The translations under genes and the position numbers were made by a program. From Metellina segmentata (lineage: Eukaryota > Arthropoda > Arachnida > Araneae > Tetragnathidae): DNA of 64,000 nt. The notes under the pieces are model-generated. The model was not told the DNA's origin, made no database searches, and worked only from the letters and a program-made list of their open reading frames with translations. The DNA is taken from the NCBI GenBank assembly GCA_947359465.1, contig OX375877.1:52366744-52430743 (forward strand), written 5' to 3'. Each line of letters begins with the position of its first letter. Position 1 is the stretch's first letter. Positions 28,201 through 36,775 of the stretch are shown here, one piece after another.

Positions 28201-31200
28201 CTGTTGAAAAACTTTTGTTTTAGATCATCAGTTTTTAAGTAAAGGAATGCAGTTTGTGGTTGCCATGTTAGTTAATTGCAAGAAAGTAAAAAAATATATT
28301 GAACAAGAAATGACAAAAGAAAATAAAAGAAACAAAATATTTACCATCCAGAAAATGAAAACATTCCAGAATAAAAGGCTAAAGCAATGTCAGAAAAGTC
28401 CCAGGATGTATCTTCAGTCACATTATGAAGAGTTTCAGTGCTACCTAAAAATCACAAATTAAAAATATATTAGCAAATCATAAAAGTTCAAAACAGGCCG
28501 TAAGAATACATGACTTAAAATAACATTATACAGTAAAACCTCAATAAGTTGTCACACAAGGGATCAAGAAATTTTGATGACATAATCCTCCTGGTGGTTG
28601 CCTCGACATGGCATCTCATCATCAGAAATCTGACTAGATTTTCAATGACAAACTATCTTGTCATTAATACAATTGGTCAGGTTTTATGACTTGTTGAAGG
28701 GGTGACTCCAAAGAGTGCCAGCACCACGACTAATAGTCTATTGTATTGAGACCCCTGCTGATCAACTGAAGACTGTTTGCCGAAATAAATTTCAGCAAGT
28801 ACCCGATTGGAAGGTTTGAAAGTTCCCAGGGTTCAATACAATGGCATCCCAGATATTCTAATCGTTGTGCAGATTAACAGTCACACTCACACAGAACGTT
28901 TATAGAACTCTCCTCTACATAATGGGTCATCTATAATACCCATAATGTTGAGGTGTCTATTCAGTGTACAGTGGCCAGTTAGAAGGCCAATAGCTATACT
29001 GATTTCTTTTCAGCTCAATTTCAGCATTTCCCTCGATCTATCCCAGGGAGATTGTTGATTGAGTTCTTTGGCTCGTCTTTGATCATTAGATTGAAGCCAT
29101 ATATGGTAGTACTCAGCAAGGAATAAACCCTTTATACTCCCTCTAACCACATGGTCAGGTCTTGATGGAGAAGTTACTCAGTCAAAAGCACTTGGAGGGT
29201 TAAGTGAAATAACCACAGAATGTACTCAATATGCAATTGTAAATTTACAATTGTAGCGAGCTTAGCTACCACTCCAAAACTTAACTCACAAAGGGGTAGT
29301 ATAAATACCAGTGTAACCCAACTCTACCATGAAGTACTTTTTGGTAGACACTAAGTTACGCTGGTTCATTCGCGCTTGCTATAACAATAATGGTATATAA
29401 TATATATATAATTAATGGAAATACTTCAAAATTAGCTAAATGGAAAAAAAATGTTAGTTTTACCTCTTTATAGCTTTATTTTCGCATTCGTTAAGCTATA
29501 GTACTTAATATATGTATTATAATGCCAAAGAACATCAAATTTTGAGAGAAATGAAAACCCGTCAGTACAATTATCCCTTTTCTCAAAAACATCTTGAACA
29601 CGCAAATGTAATGTTACGTAAGGTAATGTCAAATTGTTTATAAGGCTTCAAGAACTTGTATTTTATTAGATTGGTTGGTTGATTGATTTTAGTTTAATGA
29701 TGATGAGTCATATTTGGCCAAGCTGCAGCAAGCATAAGACAAGCATCTAGTAATTGTGTTTTTTAGGTAGTGAAATAACTTTCTCACTTTTATCAAACTG
29801 TCTTAGCAAACAGTTATATTCCTCATTCGCACATTGTTAGCTCAAAGATAAACACAATGTCAGATGAATCAGCATTTCGTAGATTAGCACAGCTTACACA
29901 ATCAGCAATCTTAACTTTAACCTAGTGGTAATTTTTAAATTATATTTTAAATGGCATTTAACAATTTTGGGTACATTAATGCGGGATAACAGAAATCTAT
30001 CATCACTAAGGAAAACAGGTGGGAGGAGCTTCCCACCAAATAGTTAAAAAGAACCTGGACACAACTGACAATCAAATGAGAAAAATGTTGCAGCAGACAG
30101 CCGATACCATGTGAATAAATTTTAATTATTCGGATATTAGATGGCCCAAAACCTGTCAACTCATCTCATTTGTGTAAATAGGCTTGTATTTAGCTCATAT
30201 TAAATTCTACATTTTTATTTAGCCTTTTATTAACTGAATTATGATCAATGTGTCTCACATTAATGATGCATGTCCAAACTAAAGGTGAAAACTAACTAAA
30301 AATTCCACTACTTGCCACACTTTCTTAAAAAAAAAACATTAGTTTATATGGTGGAACCTCCAATTTTACGGGGGTTTTTAGCATACAATTTTTTTTAAAG
30401 AAAAGAAGTATGGACACACACACATATAGGTGTGTGTGTATTTTATCAAAAAATGTTAACGCTCGTAAGTGGCCACTCACAAAATTTCTAAATTTTCACC
30501 TTTAGTCCAAACTTACCAACTTCAATATTACATATATCAATTTAATATCTAATAATTATGATTAAATACACTTACCAAATATCAAGTGATACATTCCTGC
30601 ACAAATAATAATAAGGAGAGCTAAAATTTTTGCAAATGCAAAACTATCCTGTATCCTTGTTACCCATTTCATACTGTAACAGTTGACAAAGGTCAGGAAC
30701 ACTGCAAAAATGAAAAATGTGTGATGCATTAAAACTATTCTTCCTATAATCTATAAAAGATAGACTTGGCCATTATGTACTTGGATCACTTTTAATACCG
30801 GGTCTAGCACAAGTTAAGTTTACATTGAAATGTTTTCATGAGAAATTGATTATCGTTACTATTACAGAGGAAGTGTTTGTCTGTCTGATTCAAGGACTTT
30901 TCAAGGACCGTGGGAACCCTGCAGAAGGTAGCGCCTGTGATATCTCTCACGTCACACTATACTAGGAAGGAAAGTGTCAGTTGTAAATGCAGGTCGCCTT
31001 GCTACATTTCAACTTCACCGTACTGAGGATAGCCTATTCTCGTAGGAAAATTTCCAGAGCTTGCTGCCAATACACTGCGTGCAACGTGAAGTATCGTTTT
31101 ACAATTGAAATGGTACGTTTTTGAATCCATTCTTGCAGTGAACGTAGCGTGCATTTCAAAATTGAAAAGAAGGAGTTTCTAAGGAGTAGCAAATAAAAAC

Positions 31201-34200
31201 GAGGAGTTTTAAGAGAGCTTAAAAACAAAAGTCCATTTTAAGGCGCATGTGAACCCTGATGAAGAGCGAAGCTTAGATACTTTAAGAGTACAAAAAGTTT
31301 TTTTGCCATATTTTGTCTTCATTCCCTTCTTAAACCTGACGATTCAATTCCATGTGGCTAATTTTGACAACTTAAGTTCTTTTTCAATATAGTTTGGAAA
31401 TTTATTTAGCCTTCAGCTGATGAATACTGATACACTTGTCAGTGATAAGGTTTACTGCAGTATCACAAAAGCATTTTAATTTTGCACATAAATCTTTAGA
31501 AGTGGTAATTTTAATGTTTTTATTGTTTTGTGTTACATGTTTTACAACTTACTACACAAAATAATTTCTATTTTTGTTTAGATTTTTTGGGGGAATTTTA
31601 TACATTGATCCTATTACTTCTTCACACTGATAGCTGAACTATTCTGTATTTATGGACTTGAAATTGGGAACATAAAAGCTAGTTTGCTCGCCTTATAACT
31701 GAGAATGTTGATGAAATAGATTATGGTGAGTCATTTTGAGTTTAATGACGCAAGATCCAATGGCAGGCAAGCTGCACCAAACACAAGATTATATACCACT
31801 CAATAAAATCAGTTGAAAACACAAAGGCAAAGTAATAATCAGTTGTCGGAATACAGGCATGCAATGAACATGGAAGTATGATAGTGAAAAAATTTCAAAC
31901 GGATAAAAATCAGTTACTGTTTGCACAGCTTTTTCATCAACAGATGTGCCACCCATAAGGGAGATTAGGCAATAAAAAAAAAGGTTTGTTTCCTGTAATA
32001 TGAGCAAAAATATTAGGGTAGATAGGTAGGAAAAGGTTTTTTTTGTTAATTATTTTTAGCAAATACGCAAAAGGAAATATCCGAGTATTAATGTTGGATT
32101 TAAAATTGATCAGGGGTGTGATCAGTGATGTAAAATACCTTGGTATATTTATTTTTGCGGGTCAATATCTTGGGTATTTACCCAAATTGGGTATTTTAGC
32201 AGGTATTTACAACTTTTCTTCAGGTTTAACTGCTTATTTACCCCTAGAGTTTATATATGACATATAATGTTAATTGTTTTACAAACATGTTTATTTTAAA
32301 TAAAATAAACTAAAAATTTTTTTTAATCTAAAATAACTTTAGGATTGGAATTTTTGTATTGTAATTTCAGGGTTAGTCGGGTTAAAGGAAACAAACCATT
32401 TTTTTTTTGCCTTAAGGGAGACCCGTAAGTAAAAACCCAAAATTCTTATTATTCATTTTTCATAACCAATTTTTTTTAGTTATAATTAAGCACATATTTA
32501 AAATCAATAATCAATAAAAAAAATTAGTTTTTATTTTCAATTATATTTTATATTACGATTTTAATATGTTTTTTAAGCCGAAATACACATTTTTTTATAA
32601 ACCCTACTCTTTTGTCAAATTTCTATATTTTTGTATGAAATAAATTTCTACAATATCGTTATAGTATGTGCAAAAGACCTAGGGAGAGTTTTTTTGAAAT
32701 TTTTTTACGAGTTTTCATAAAAAAATATTTTATTCATTATATGTTAAATTTCTATAAAAAATTTCAATTTTTTATGTTGATTAATTTTTATAAATTTTCC
32801 TGAACTATTTATAAAAAAAAGCTCTCCCTGGGTGTGTTAAACAGTTATTCAAGACTTAAAAAATGTAAACAGTTTAACTCTAAGTGCAAACAGTAACTCT
32901 AAGTTTTCAAAAAGCCTTAATACTTTGAACTATGGCAAAATTGCAAAAAACTGATATTGACATAATCACATTTTACGTACAAAATACAACAGAAGTTAAC
33001 AAAAACAACTTACTTTTTACAAGTACTATTTTTTTTTAGTAATTTCTATTACATTAAGATTCTTATCAAAACAAGAGTTTTTACCGTAAACTCGAATATA
33101 TTTTTTTTAAAGCCAGTTTTATATCAGATGACAACTTAGTGATTTGTGATAATTCACTGAAAAATTATACATTTCTTGTTTAATGAGCTGAAAAAATACA
33201 TTTTTTTTTGACCAGTACTATTTTAAAATAAACCACCACTGTATAAACCACACTTTCCTTTTTCTGCAGCTATTTTTTTCTGTAAACGAGCCTTTTTTGT
33301 AGTGATACGCATGCAACGAAATTTAGCGCTATTTTTTCAATGGCTTCACCACATGTTTTAGATGAGGACCTGGATTTTTGTCAATTAGCTCTCGCCAATT
33401 GATAGAAAAACCAGGAGTCTACACCTTAAGGGTATTTAAAATGTTTGGAATAATAATCGGTAGATACACTATGATATAATGTTGCATAAATGGAGGTTTT
33501 CATGGAAACCGAAGCCAATGGTTGGCAGTCAATTATGCAGTTGGAAGGTCAAATAAAAGTTAAAAAGCAATTGGTAGCAATTTCCTTCAACTCTGAAATT
33601 TTGACCATTTGTTCTTGAATAGCTGATGCATCGTTTTATCTAACAAACCAAAAAACACTTTTTGAAAATTTTTTTTCGAAATTTGGGGGTTGGGTCTCCT
33701 TTAAGGGTTGGTTGATTATTTGGAGGTTTTATGGTTCAAGGACCATATTTGGACTAGCAGTACCAAACACTAAACAGTGTTGAGTATTGTGGGAAAAAAG
33801 GGTGGTGACGAGAAAGATCACTTGGCATTTTGGGTCGTGATTCTTATATTTACCAGAGGCATTAATAGATCACTAGAGTAGGTTCAAGAAGTCTGCATAC
33901 ACTTAAAGATGCCCCAAGGCAGTGGATGACAAAAATAAAAAAATTTAGGAGCCAGGAGCAGGGGACCCTTGGAATACATATCTTACTAATATTTTTTGGA
34001 ACGCTGAGTATATCGCAGAACTCATTACACACACACACAGTTAAATGTTGGATTCTTTTTATGAACATTTCAAAATGGGAGGAAGGGAATTAGATACACT
34101 CAACTGAGGTGGGCAAATTTGATGGGGTGTTTTGGGCACAAGGGCCATATTTTAGGACAGAAGATAGCAAAACTCTAAAATAGATACATTACAAAATAGT

Positions 34201-35502
34201 TGTAGGATCTAAAAAGCTCAAAAGATTAACTTAAAAGTTATACAATTTTTAAATAATCAAATTAAGCTCAGTACTATTCAGAAATAGAAAATAAAGCAAA
34301 AGGCGATTGGTTTGTCACTCTAAGGTCATTGTTACATGAAAGCATATTAGAGTGTGACCTATGGCTTAACTCAGGTGTTCCCAAAGTGTGGGGTGCTGCA
34401 AAGCACCTATGATCTATAATCTAATTTATTGCTAAACAAAAGACCTAATATACATTTTGCTCAGCAAATAATATACCAGATAGATATACGACGAGGGTGC
34501 AGTGGTAATTTGGCAATTTTTAATTAATGTTGAACTAGAGCAACACAGCGGATTGCCCCGACGGTCTGGGATCAATCCCCAAAGGGAGAGAACCAAGGAC
34601 AACCTCACGTCATTTTTAACCACAGTCAGATGACGAGGCAACACTTGAACTGGCACCCCACTCTCCAAACTTCCACACCAACCCAACACGAGACTTTCGG
34701 CCACGACAGATTTAAGGTGCACCAGCCGCCTCTACACCATAATCTTACAAATATCCATGCACTAACCCGGATTCGAACCAGAAACCTTCCAATTTAGAGG
34801 TTAACACCTTAACCACTAGACTGGTTGGTTGGCAACATTGGTGCAGTGAAAAAATTATAATTCTCTCAAGGGTGCAGTGAGAAAATTCTAATAACCAAAA
34901 ATTTTACAGGGGAAATATTAAAAAATATAGGTACAAAGTTTTAACACATCATCAAATATAACATACGTAGAAAATAATAGATACAAATTACAAAATCTTA
35001 ATAATTACTTACATATCACAACCACAGCAAGCAGCTTGACAGCAAGATCAGGTGCTGTACATATTCCATAGAAAGGCTGCAATATATACTCAGCAAAAGT
35101 CAAAGCTATTATAGCGTTTCCAGTGGGCATTATAATGAGAAGCGCTACCCATAAATACAAAAACGCAAAAATAGGGCCTAAACTTTCATTGAGATAAGCG
35201 AATTCTCCGCCAGACTTTGGTATTGCTGCACCTAATTCAGCATAGCAGCAGGCACCAAATGTTGATAATAAACCACATAACGTCCAGACCACAAGAGACA
35301 TTAATACAGACCCAGCATTTAAGAGCACACCTTTAGGAGAAACGAAAATTCCCGATCCCACAATTACCCCTACAATTACTCCTATGCCATCAATAACACC
35401 CAATTCCTTTTTTAATGCCACAGCTTCAGGAATGGGACTTAGATCCATTGAATTCATAGAATCTAAAGATACAGACTTCTTCACTTTGGAGTTGTCAGTC
35501 AT
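13094..35502 (-). CDS. SLC7/LAT-family amino-acid transporter (light chain of a heteromeric transporter)
   Basis: Ten coding exons on the minus strand: 35502-35013, 30701-30576, 28444-28345, 25804-25760, 23584-23461, 21638-21535, 19880-19784, 19649-19500, 15803-15626, 13212-13094. All introns have GT/AG borders and the exons sum to 1533 nt, i.e. 510 aa plus TAA, the usual length for LAT-type light chains. Visible features are the substrate-site motif GSGIF (residues 49-53) in TM1, [13 protein letters not shown] in TM3, a cysteine at 148 in the loop where family members are disulfide-linked to a 4F2hc-type heavy chain, FSGW (236-239) in TM6 and FVTEEMKNP after it. [16 protein letters not shown] follows in the TM8-9 region, and MERPIK in the later cytosolic loop. 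The family exchanges neutral or cationic amino acids across the plasma membrane with 12 membrane helices. Which subgroup (LAT1-like, y+LAT-like, minidiscs/JhI-21-like) is not settled by reading. Confidence 0.93.
13505..13585 (-). repeat. tRNA-like SINE head, diverged
   Basis: The minus strand reads ACTCAGTGGTATAAGCTC followed about 30 nt later by a B-box-like TTGATTTGATTCCTG, the arrangement of a tRNA-derived SINE. No body is recognised and the copy is short. Confidence 0.45.
13790..13935. repeat. Interspersed repeat R1, copy 1
   Basis: Matches 14930-15125 over about 150 bp (shared CCTTTAAATAAAAC, TTCTTTCTTGTCC, GAGTGCAATATAT, GTTACCAAAGG). Both copies flank the Helitron-like piece at 14320-14680. 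Confidence 0.75.
14290..14680 (+). mobile_element. Helitron-like element, 3' part
   Basis: Close to the right end are a GC-rich hairpin GCACGG-GCAACG-CCGTGC (14645-14662) and a second stem CTAGCCAC-GCA-GTGGCTAG (14662-14680). The sequence stops at CTAG followed by T, the standard 3' signature of Helitrons, which insert between A and T without target duplication. A further hairpin TTGGTTTGC-GAA-GCAAACCAA lies at 14554-14574. The body at about 14320-14435 matches 50895-50990, beside another CTAG-type end. No Rep/helicase is present, so it is non-autonomous. The 5' end (TC) was not identified. Confidence 0.65.
14930..15125. repeat. Interspersed repeat R1, copy 2
   Basis: Second copy of the repeat at 13790-13935, clearly diverged. 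The sequence just past it (15480-15560) also resembles 14690-14750 (AAATAGAC-TACAAAGTTTGG, CAATAATTTTA), so several pieces of one larger family are interleaved here. Confidence 0.7.
15264..15281. repeat. Perfect 18-bp palindrome
   Basis: TGGCTTAGTACTAAGCCA is its own reverse complement. It lies in the intron between transporter exons 9 and 10; no function is evident. Confidence 0.9.
15626..15803 (-). CDS. SLC7 coding exon 9
   Basis: 178 nt, acceptor TTATTTCAG and donor GTAAGC. It encodes the last two membrane helices, including [19 protein letters not shown] and WKNKPR. Confidence 0.92.
16190..16860. repeat. Interspersed repeat X, copy A
   Basis: Shares blocks in the same order with 48545-49001 plus 50579-50745: a CACAACCT-AAGCTA-type start, CCCTCGATTCCGAGAAA, a GGTTGA-TG-GCG block, GGGCTTAGCACCC/GGGGCAAAGCACCC, then AATACCGATTGAGAA and GATATT-GTATCCAGAACAA at the far end. 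No coding content is recognised and no element class is assigned. Confidence 0.6.
17455..17655 (-). repeat. tRNA-derived SINE, diverged
   Basis: On the minus strand it begins AGTCAACCAACTGGTCTAAT and GGTTAAGGTGTTGGCCTCTG, then GGTTCCCGATTCCAATTA. This is the same type of tRNA-like head (A and B boxes) as the S1 SINE at 5319, but the body differs. Confidence 0.75.
17693..18265 (+). mobile_element. Tc1/mariner element, deletion derivative with both inverted ends
   Basis: The left end TACACTACCCTACAATA (17693 on) and the right end TATTGTAGGGTAATGTA (to 18265) are inverted repeats of about 27 bp that agree at nearly every position. Both are bounded by TA, the Tc1/mariner target. The 573-bp unit keeps only the C-terminal half of a transposase, so it is an internally deleted, non-autonomous copy. 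Confidence 0.85.
17752..18200 (+). pseudogene. Tc1-like transposase, C-terminal fragment
   Basis: The first part reads [19 protein letters not shown], then a stop and a frameshift, then NNAPCHVA (second catalytic aspartate region DNAPCH). [22 protein letters not shown] follows, equivalent to WPAQSPDLNPIENLWDELERR in Tc1 transposases, with the proline-aspartate pair changed to tyrosine-tyrosine. The long frame 17886-18200 ends at the normal C-terminus of the family. N-terminal DNA-binding domains are missing. It is a dead remnant inside an intron of the transporter gene. Confidence 0.88.
18655..18695 (-). repeat. SINE S1 tail fragment
   Basis: Only the 3'-most block remains: AATTAACACCGTACTAGAGC followed by AACACAACGGGCTATT. 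Confidence 0.7.
19500..19649 (-). CDS. SLC7 coding exon 8
   Basis: 150 nt, phase 0 on both sides, acceptor TCTTCTAG and donor GTGTGT. It encodes two membrane helices and the conserved [16 protein letters not shown]. Confidence 0.92.
19784..19880 (-). CDS. SLC7 coding exon 7
   Basis: 97 nt, acceptor TTCTTGTAG and donor GTAAAT. It encodes [20 protein letters not shown] and [12 protein letters not shown], the best conserved cytosolic loop of the family. Confidence 0.92.
21535..21638 (-). CDS. SLC7 coding exon 6
   Basis: 104 nt, acceptor TTTTTAATAG and donor GTAAAT. It encodes [20 protein letters not shown] and the conserved [14 protein letters not shown] of TM8. Confidence 0.92.
21960..22150 (-). 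repeat. tRNA-derived SINE of a second type
   Basis: The minus strand reads GTTGCTACACTGGTATTGTG then CAGGTTCAAATCCCGGTGTG, i.e. an A-box-like stretch and a good B box (GGTTCAAATCC) in a tRNA-like spacing, followed by a non-coding body. It sits in the intron between exons 5 and 6 of the transporter. Confidence 0.7.
22226..23191. repeat. Tandem duplication, 2 x 483 bp, nearly identical
   Basis: Unit 1 (22226-22708) is followed directly by unit 2 (22709-23191). Reading both through, I find one clear difference: C at 22658 versus T at 23141. The unit has no coding signal. It lies wholly inside the intron between transporter exons 5 and 6 and touches no splice site. Confidence 0.95.
23461..23584 (-). 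CDS. SLC7 coding exon 5
   Basis: 124 nt, acceptor TATTATAG and donor GTATGT. It encodes [18 protein letters not shown], the TM7 region, and the loop [12 protein letters not shown]. Confidence 0.92.
24000..25460. repeat. Interspersed repeat Y, copy 1
   Basis: Collinear with 55425-56270. Shared landmarks, in order, are GCATAAATAACGATGTCCAAA, CTACTTAACGTAGACAACA, ATATTATCGAAGCTT, CCTAATATTTTGCA, TATGTGACCTATTTAAAA and GATTCACTCATTTTGCATGG. Divergence is substantial and no protein is recognised. It is probably a non-autonomous DNA element, since one edge (GAATGACC/GTATGACC) looks like an element end. Confidence 0.65.
25760..25804 (-). CDS. SLC7 coding exon 4 (45 nt)
   Basis: A short exon encoding the conserved [15 protein letters not shown]. 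The donor must be GTAAAG after GTAAG; the alternative GTAAGG donor five bases earlier would break the frame with exon 5. Confidence 0.88.
26426..26825 (-). mobile_element. Pogo/Tigger-like MITE, copy 1
   Basis: The left end CAGTAGAAAGTCCCAAATCC and right end CCGAATTTTGTACTG are inverted repeats of the same family as 43593-43987 and 59217-59498. The interior shares runs such as CAGAAAAATTAGAAGA(A/T)TTG in reverse. The 400-bp unit has no transposase. It sits between transporter exons 3 and 4. Confidence 0.8.
28345..28444 (-). CDS. SLC7 coding exon 3
   Basis: 100 nt, acceptor TTTTTAG and donor GTAAAT. It carries a possible N-glycosylation site NVTE in the extracellular loop and ends inside the TM6 motif FSGW. 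Confidence 0.9.
28520..28545. repeat. Isolated Tigger-like terminal sequence
   Basis: TATACAGTAAAACCTCAATA is typical of pogo/Tigger inverted ends after a TA target. No opposite end was found nearby, so only one end of an old insertion may remain. Confidence 0.4.
28595..29170 (-). pseudogene. LINE remnant: RNase H C-terminus and 3' end
   Basis: Minus-strand translation gives [20 protein letters not shown], then after a stop [18 protein letters not shown] and DPLCRGEF, then after frameshifts [19 protein letters not shown]. This order is the end of an RNase H domain plus the C-terminal tail of I/Jockey-group LINE polyproteins. Three or more stops and frameshifts make it dead. It differs from the CR1-like family at 38-40 kb, so a second LINE lineage has been active here. 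Confidence 0.75.
29234..29253. repeat. Perfect 20-bp palindrome
   Basis: CAATTGTAAATTTACAATTG equals its reverse complement. It lies just beyond the LINE remnant in an intron; AT-rich chance is possible. Confidence 0.85.
30280..30504. mobile_element. hAT-type MITE with perfect 8-bp target duplication
   Basis: The 225-bp element starts TAAAGGTGAAAA and ends with the inverse TTTTCACCTTTA. It is flanked on both sides by GTCCAAAC (30272-30279 and 30505-30512). A second copy, inverted, is at 40536-40802. It is only 72 bp from transporter exon 2, on the intron side of its donor. Confidence 0.93.
30576..30701 (-). CDS. SLC7 coding exon 2
   Basis: 126 nt, acceptor TTTTTGCAG and donor GTAAGTG. It encodes a membrane helix and loop with [21 protein letters not shown], matching the TM4-TM5 region (NCxSVKxxTRxQDxFxxAK) of SLC7 light chains. 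Confidence 0.92.
31450..31720. repeat. Interspersed repeat Z, copy 1
   Basis: Shares AGTATCACAAA-GCATT, TTTTGCACATAA and GAATTTTATACATTGATCC, in the same order and spacing, with 46005-46200. The class is unknown. Confidence 0.65.
32412..33704. mobile_element. TTAA-flanked DNA element, 1.3 kb
   Basis: Left: TTAA at 32412-32415 followed by GGGAGACCC. Right: GGGTCTCCT followed by TTAA at 33701-33704. The inverted ends extend imperfectly inwards (ACCCAAAATT versus AATTTGGGGGT). The interior is AT-rich with no recognisable transposase. A TTAA target duplication fits piggyBac-like or Sola-type elements; I cannot choose between them. Confidence 0.65.
34372..34870. mobile_element. hAT-like end interrupted by a SINE
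   Basis: CAGGTGTTCCCAAAGTGTGG at 34372 resembles a hAT terminus like that at 8985. The element is interrupted by a SINE S1 copy (about 34505-34835). Past the SINE the motif GGTGCAGTGAAAAAATT recurs twice. The opposite end was not found. Confidence 0.45.
34505..34835 (-). repeat. tRNA-derived SINE S1, near full-length, minus strand
   Basis: Read on the minus strand it has the head (CAACCAGTCTAGTGGTTAAG, B box GGTTCGAATCC), the body with GGTGCACC, AGTTTGGAGAGTGGGGTGCC and GTCATCTGACTGTGG, and the TTAATTAAAAATTGCC tail. It is about as well preserved as the copy at 5319. Confidence 0.88.
35013..35502 (-). CDS. SLC7 coding exon 1 (start codon)
   Basis: Encodes residues 1-163: a polar N-terminal tail, then the first membrane helices with GSGIF and the conserved cysteine 148. 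The ATG at 35500-35502 is the first in frame and is followed by the hydrophilic tail normal for the family. The exon ends in the donor GTAAGT, in phase 1. Confidence 0.92.
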
Positions 35503-35523
35503 TTTGAACTCAATGAACTGTTC
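35503..35523 (-). other. SLC7 5' UTR segment before the ATG
   Basis: Upstream of the ATG the minus strand reads CTGTGATCTAG then GAACAGTTCATTGAGTTCAAA. The AG at 35524-35525 could be a splice acceptor, implying an upstream non-coding exon, perhaps in the GC-richer 35600-35700 stretch. This is inferred from the sequence pattern only. Confidence 0.35.
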
Positions 35524-36109
35524 CTAGATCACAGTAGATAGTAAATGAACAGATGGTTTGGGAATCAAGTTATCGGAATCTAAACTCAAAAATATAACAA
35601 ACACGTGGTTATCTTGAATCAACACAAGAGGGAAAAATAGCGGAAACGCGGAGCAGCACGATTAGACCACAGCGGCAAATCCGGTTTAAAAAAATCTCTT
35701 GCCATCGCCCAATAAAAAACATTTATTGCAATCGTCATTTCCTCCAGGACCCAATCATCTCATCCTCATCATAGTTCTTAATTTCGAGGAATCCGAAACC
35801 TAGTTCACATTCTTAACAAACTTCTTTTGCAGAAATAGCACGACTGTAACATTTAGTTTGAATTTTTAGACATTTTCTTGTCATATTTAGCAATCACAGG
35901 GATTTTTAACACAGAGCTCTAGTTCTTAATTTTAAAATATACCAACTCTATTACTGAAAAAGTATTGGTAATTGGTAAAATAAGGGAAAAAATAAACAAT
36001 GTTTTGTATTCTTTGATTAACCATTAATATTTTAATTCAACTATTCAATATGTGCATGACTTTAATAGCCCAATCATCTACAAAAATAAAGAGAAGGTAT
36101 TTTAATCAA

Positions 36110-36240
36110 AGTCAGACCAGAGAAACCCACCAGGCAATTGGTGAAGGCCTGTGATCAAACCCTAATTTAAAGATGCAGAGACAACACTACATAATTCTGA
36201 ATTACAGTCAGATGACGAGGTCATGCCTGAGGTGGTAACC
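36110..36240 (-). repeat. SINE S1 fragment, strongly diverged
   Basis: Contains TCAGATGACGAGG and CTGAATTACAGTCAGATGAC in the SINE body order, with a weak GGCCTGTGATCAAACCC block. It is older than its neighbours. Confidence 0.5.
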
Positions 36241-36269
36241 CATTCTTCAATCAAAAATAAAGAGTATTT

Positions 36270-36770
36270 GATATTCTTAATCAACATTGATCTGAAGAAA
36301 CACAACTGACTATTGACGCCAGTCCGGAATCAATCCCAACTGGAGAGATGCGAGAACAAAAACACGTAATTTTGAACCAAAGTCAGATGGTAATTGGTAA
36401 TTTTTTGTTTACGTCGTACTAGAGCAACACAGCGGGCTATTGACGACGGTCCGGGATCAGTCCCTTAAGGGAAAGATCCGAGGACAACACCTCGTAATTT
36501 TGAACCACGGTCAGATGACGAAGCAACACCTGAGCTGGCACCCCACTCTCCAAACTTCCACACCAACCCAACGTGAACCAAAGTCAGATGGAGGCAACAC
36601 TTGAGCTGGTATCCCACTCTCCAACCATCCACACAACGCCAAAGTGAGGACATTTGAGACCATGACCGATTTAAAGTGCACCATCCCCTTTGTACAGGGT
36701 GGTCTTTCGTTGAACTTGAACTTGGAAGCCTCTGGCTAATCCGTTACTCTACCGACTGAGCTATCAAAAA
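36270..36770 (-). repeat. SINE with S1 body but a different tRNA head, carrying a nested SINE
   Basis: The minus-strand head reads TAGCTCAGTCGGTAGAGTAA (36741-36763 region), a good tRNA A-box of the Lys-like type, followed by a degenerate B box near 36711-36726. It continues into the body known from S1 (GGTGCAC(TTT)A, GGAGAGTGGGATACCAGCTC, CATCTGACTTTGG) and the S1 tail at 36270-36370. The body is interrupted by the nested copy at 36391-36573. S1 copies at 5319 and 34505 have another head (GGTGGTTAAGGTGTTAGCC). Confidence 0.75.
36391..36573 (-). repeat. 5'-truncated SINE S1 insertion with 18-bp target duplication
   Basis: The insertion starts with the SINE 3' tail (TAATTGGTAATTTTTTGTTT in + orientation) and stops inside the body at CCAACCCAACG. 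TGAACCAAAGTCAGATGG is present immediately on both sides (36373-36390 and 36574-36591). This is a clean sign of target-primed reverse transcription into an older SINE. Confidence 0.92.
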
Positions 36771-36775
36771 ACGTT

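Noticed and set aside
34432..34722. 96-codon minus frame
   Set aside because: It lies within a SINE S1 copy; similar frames at 5399-5602 and 36465-36653 are the same repeat.
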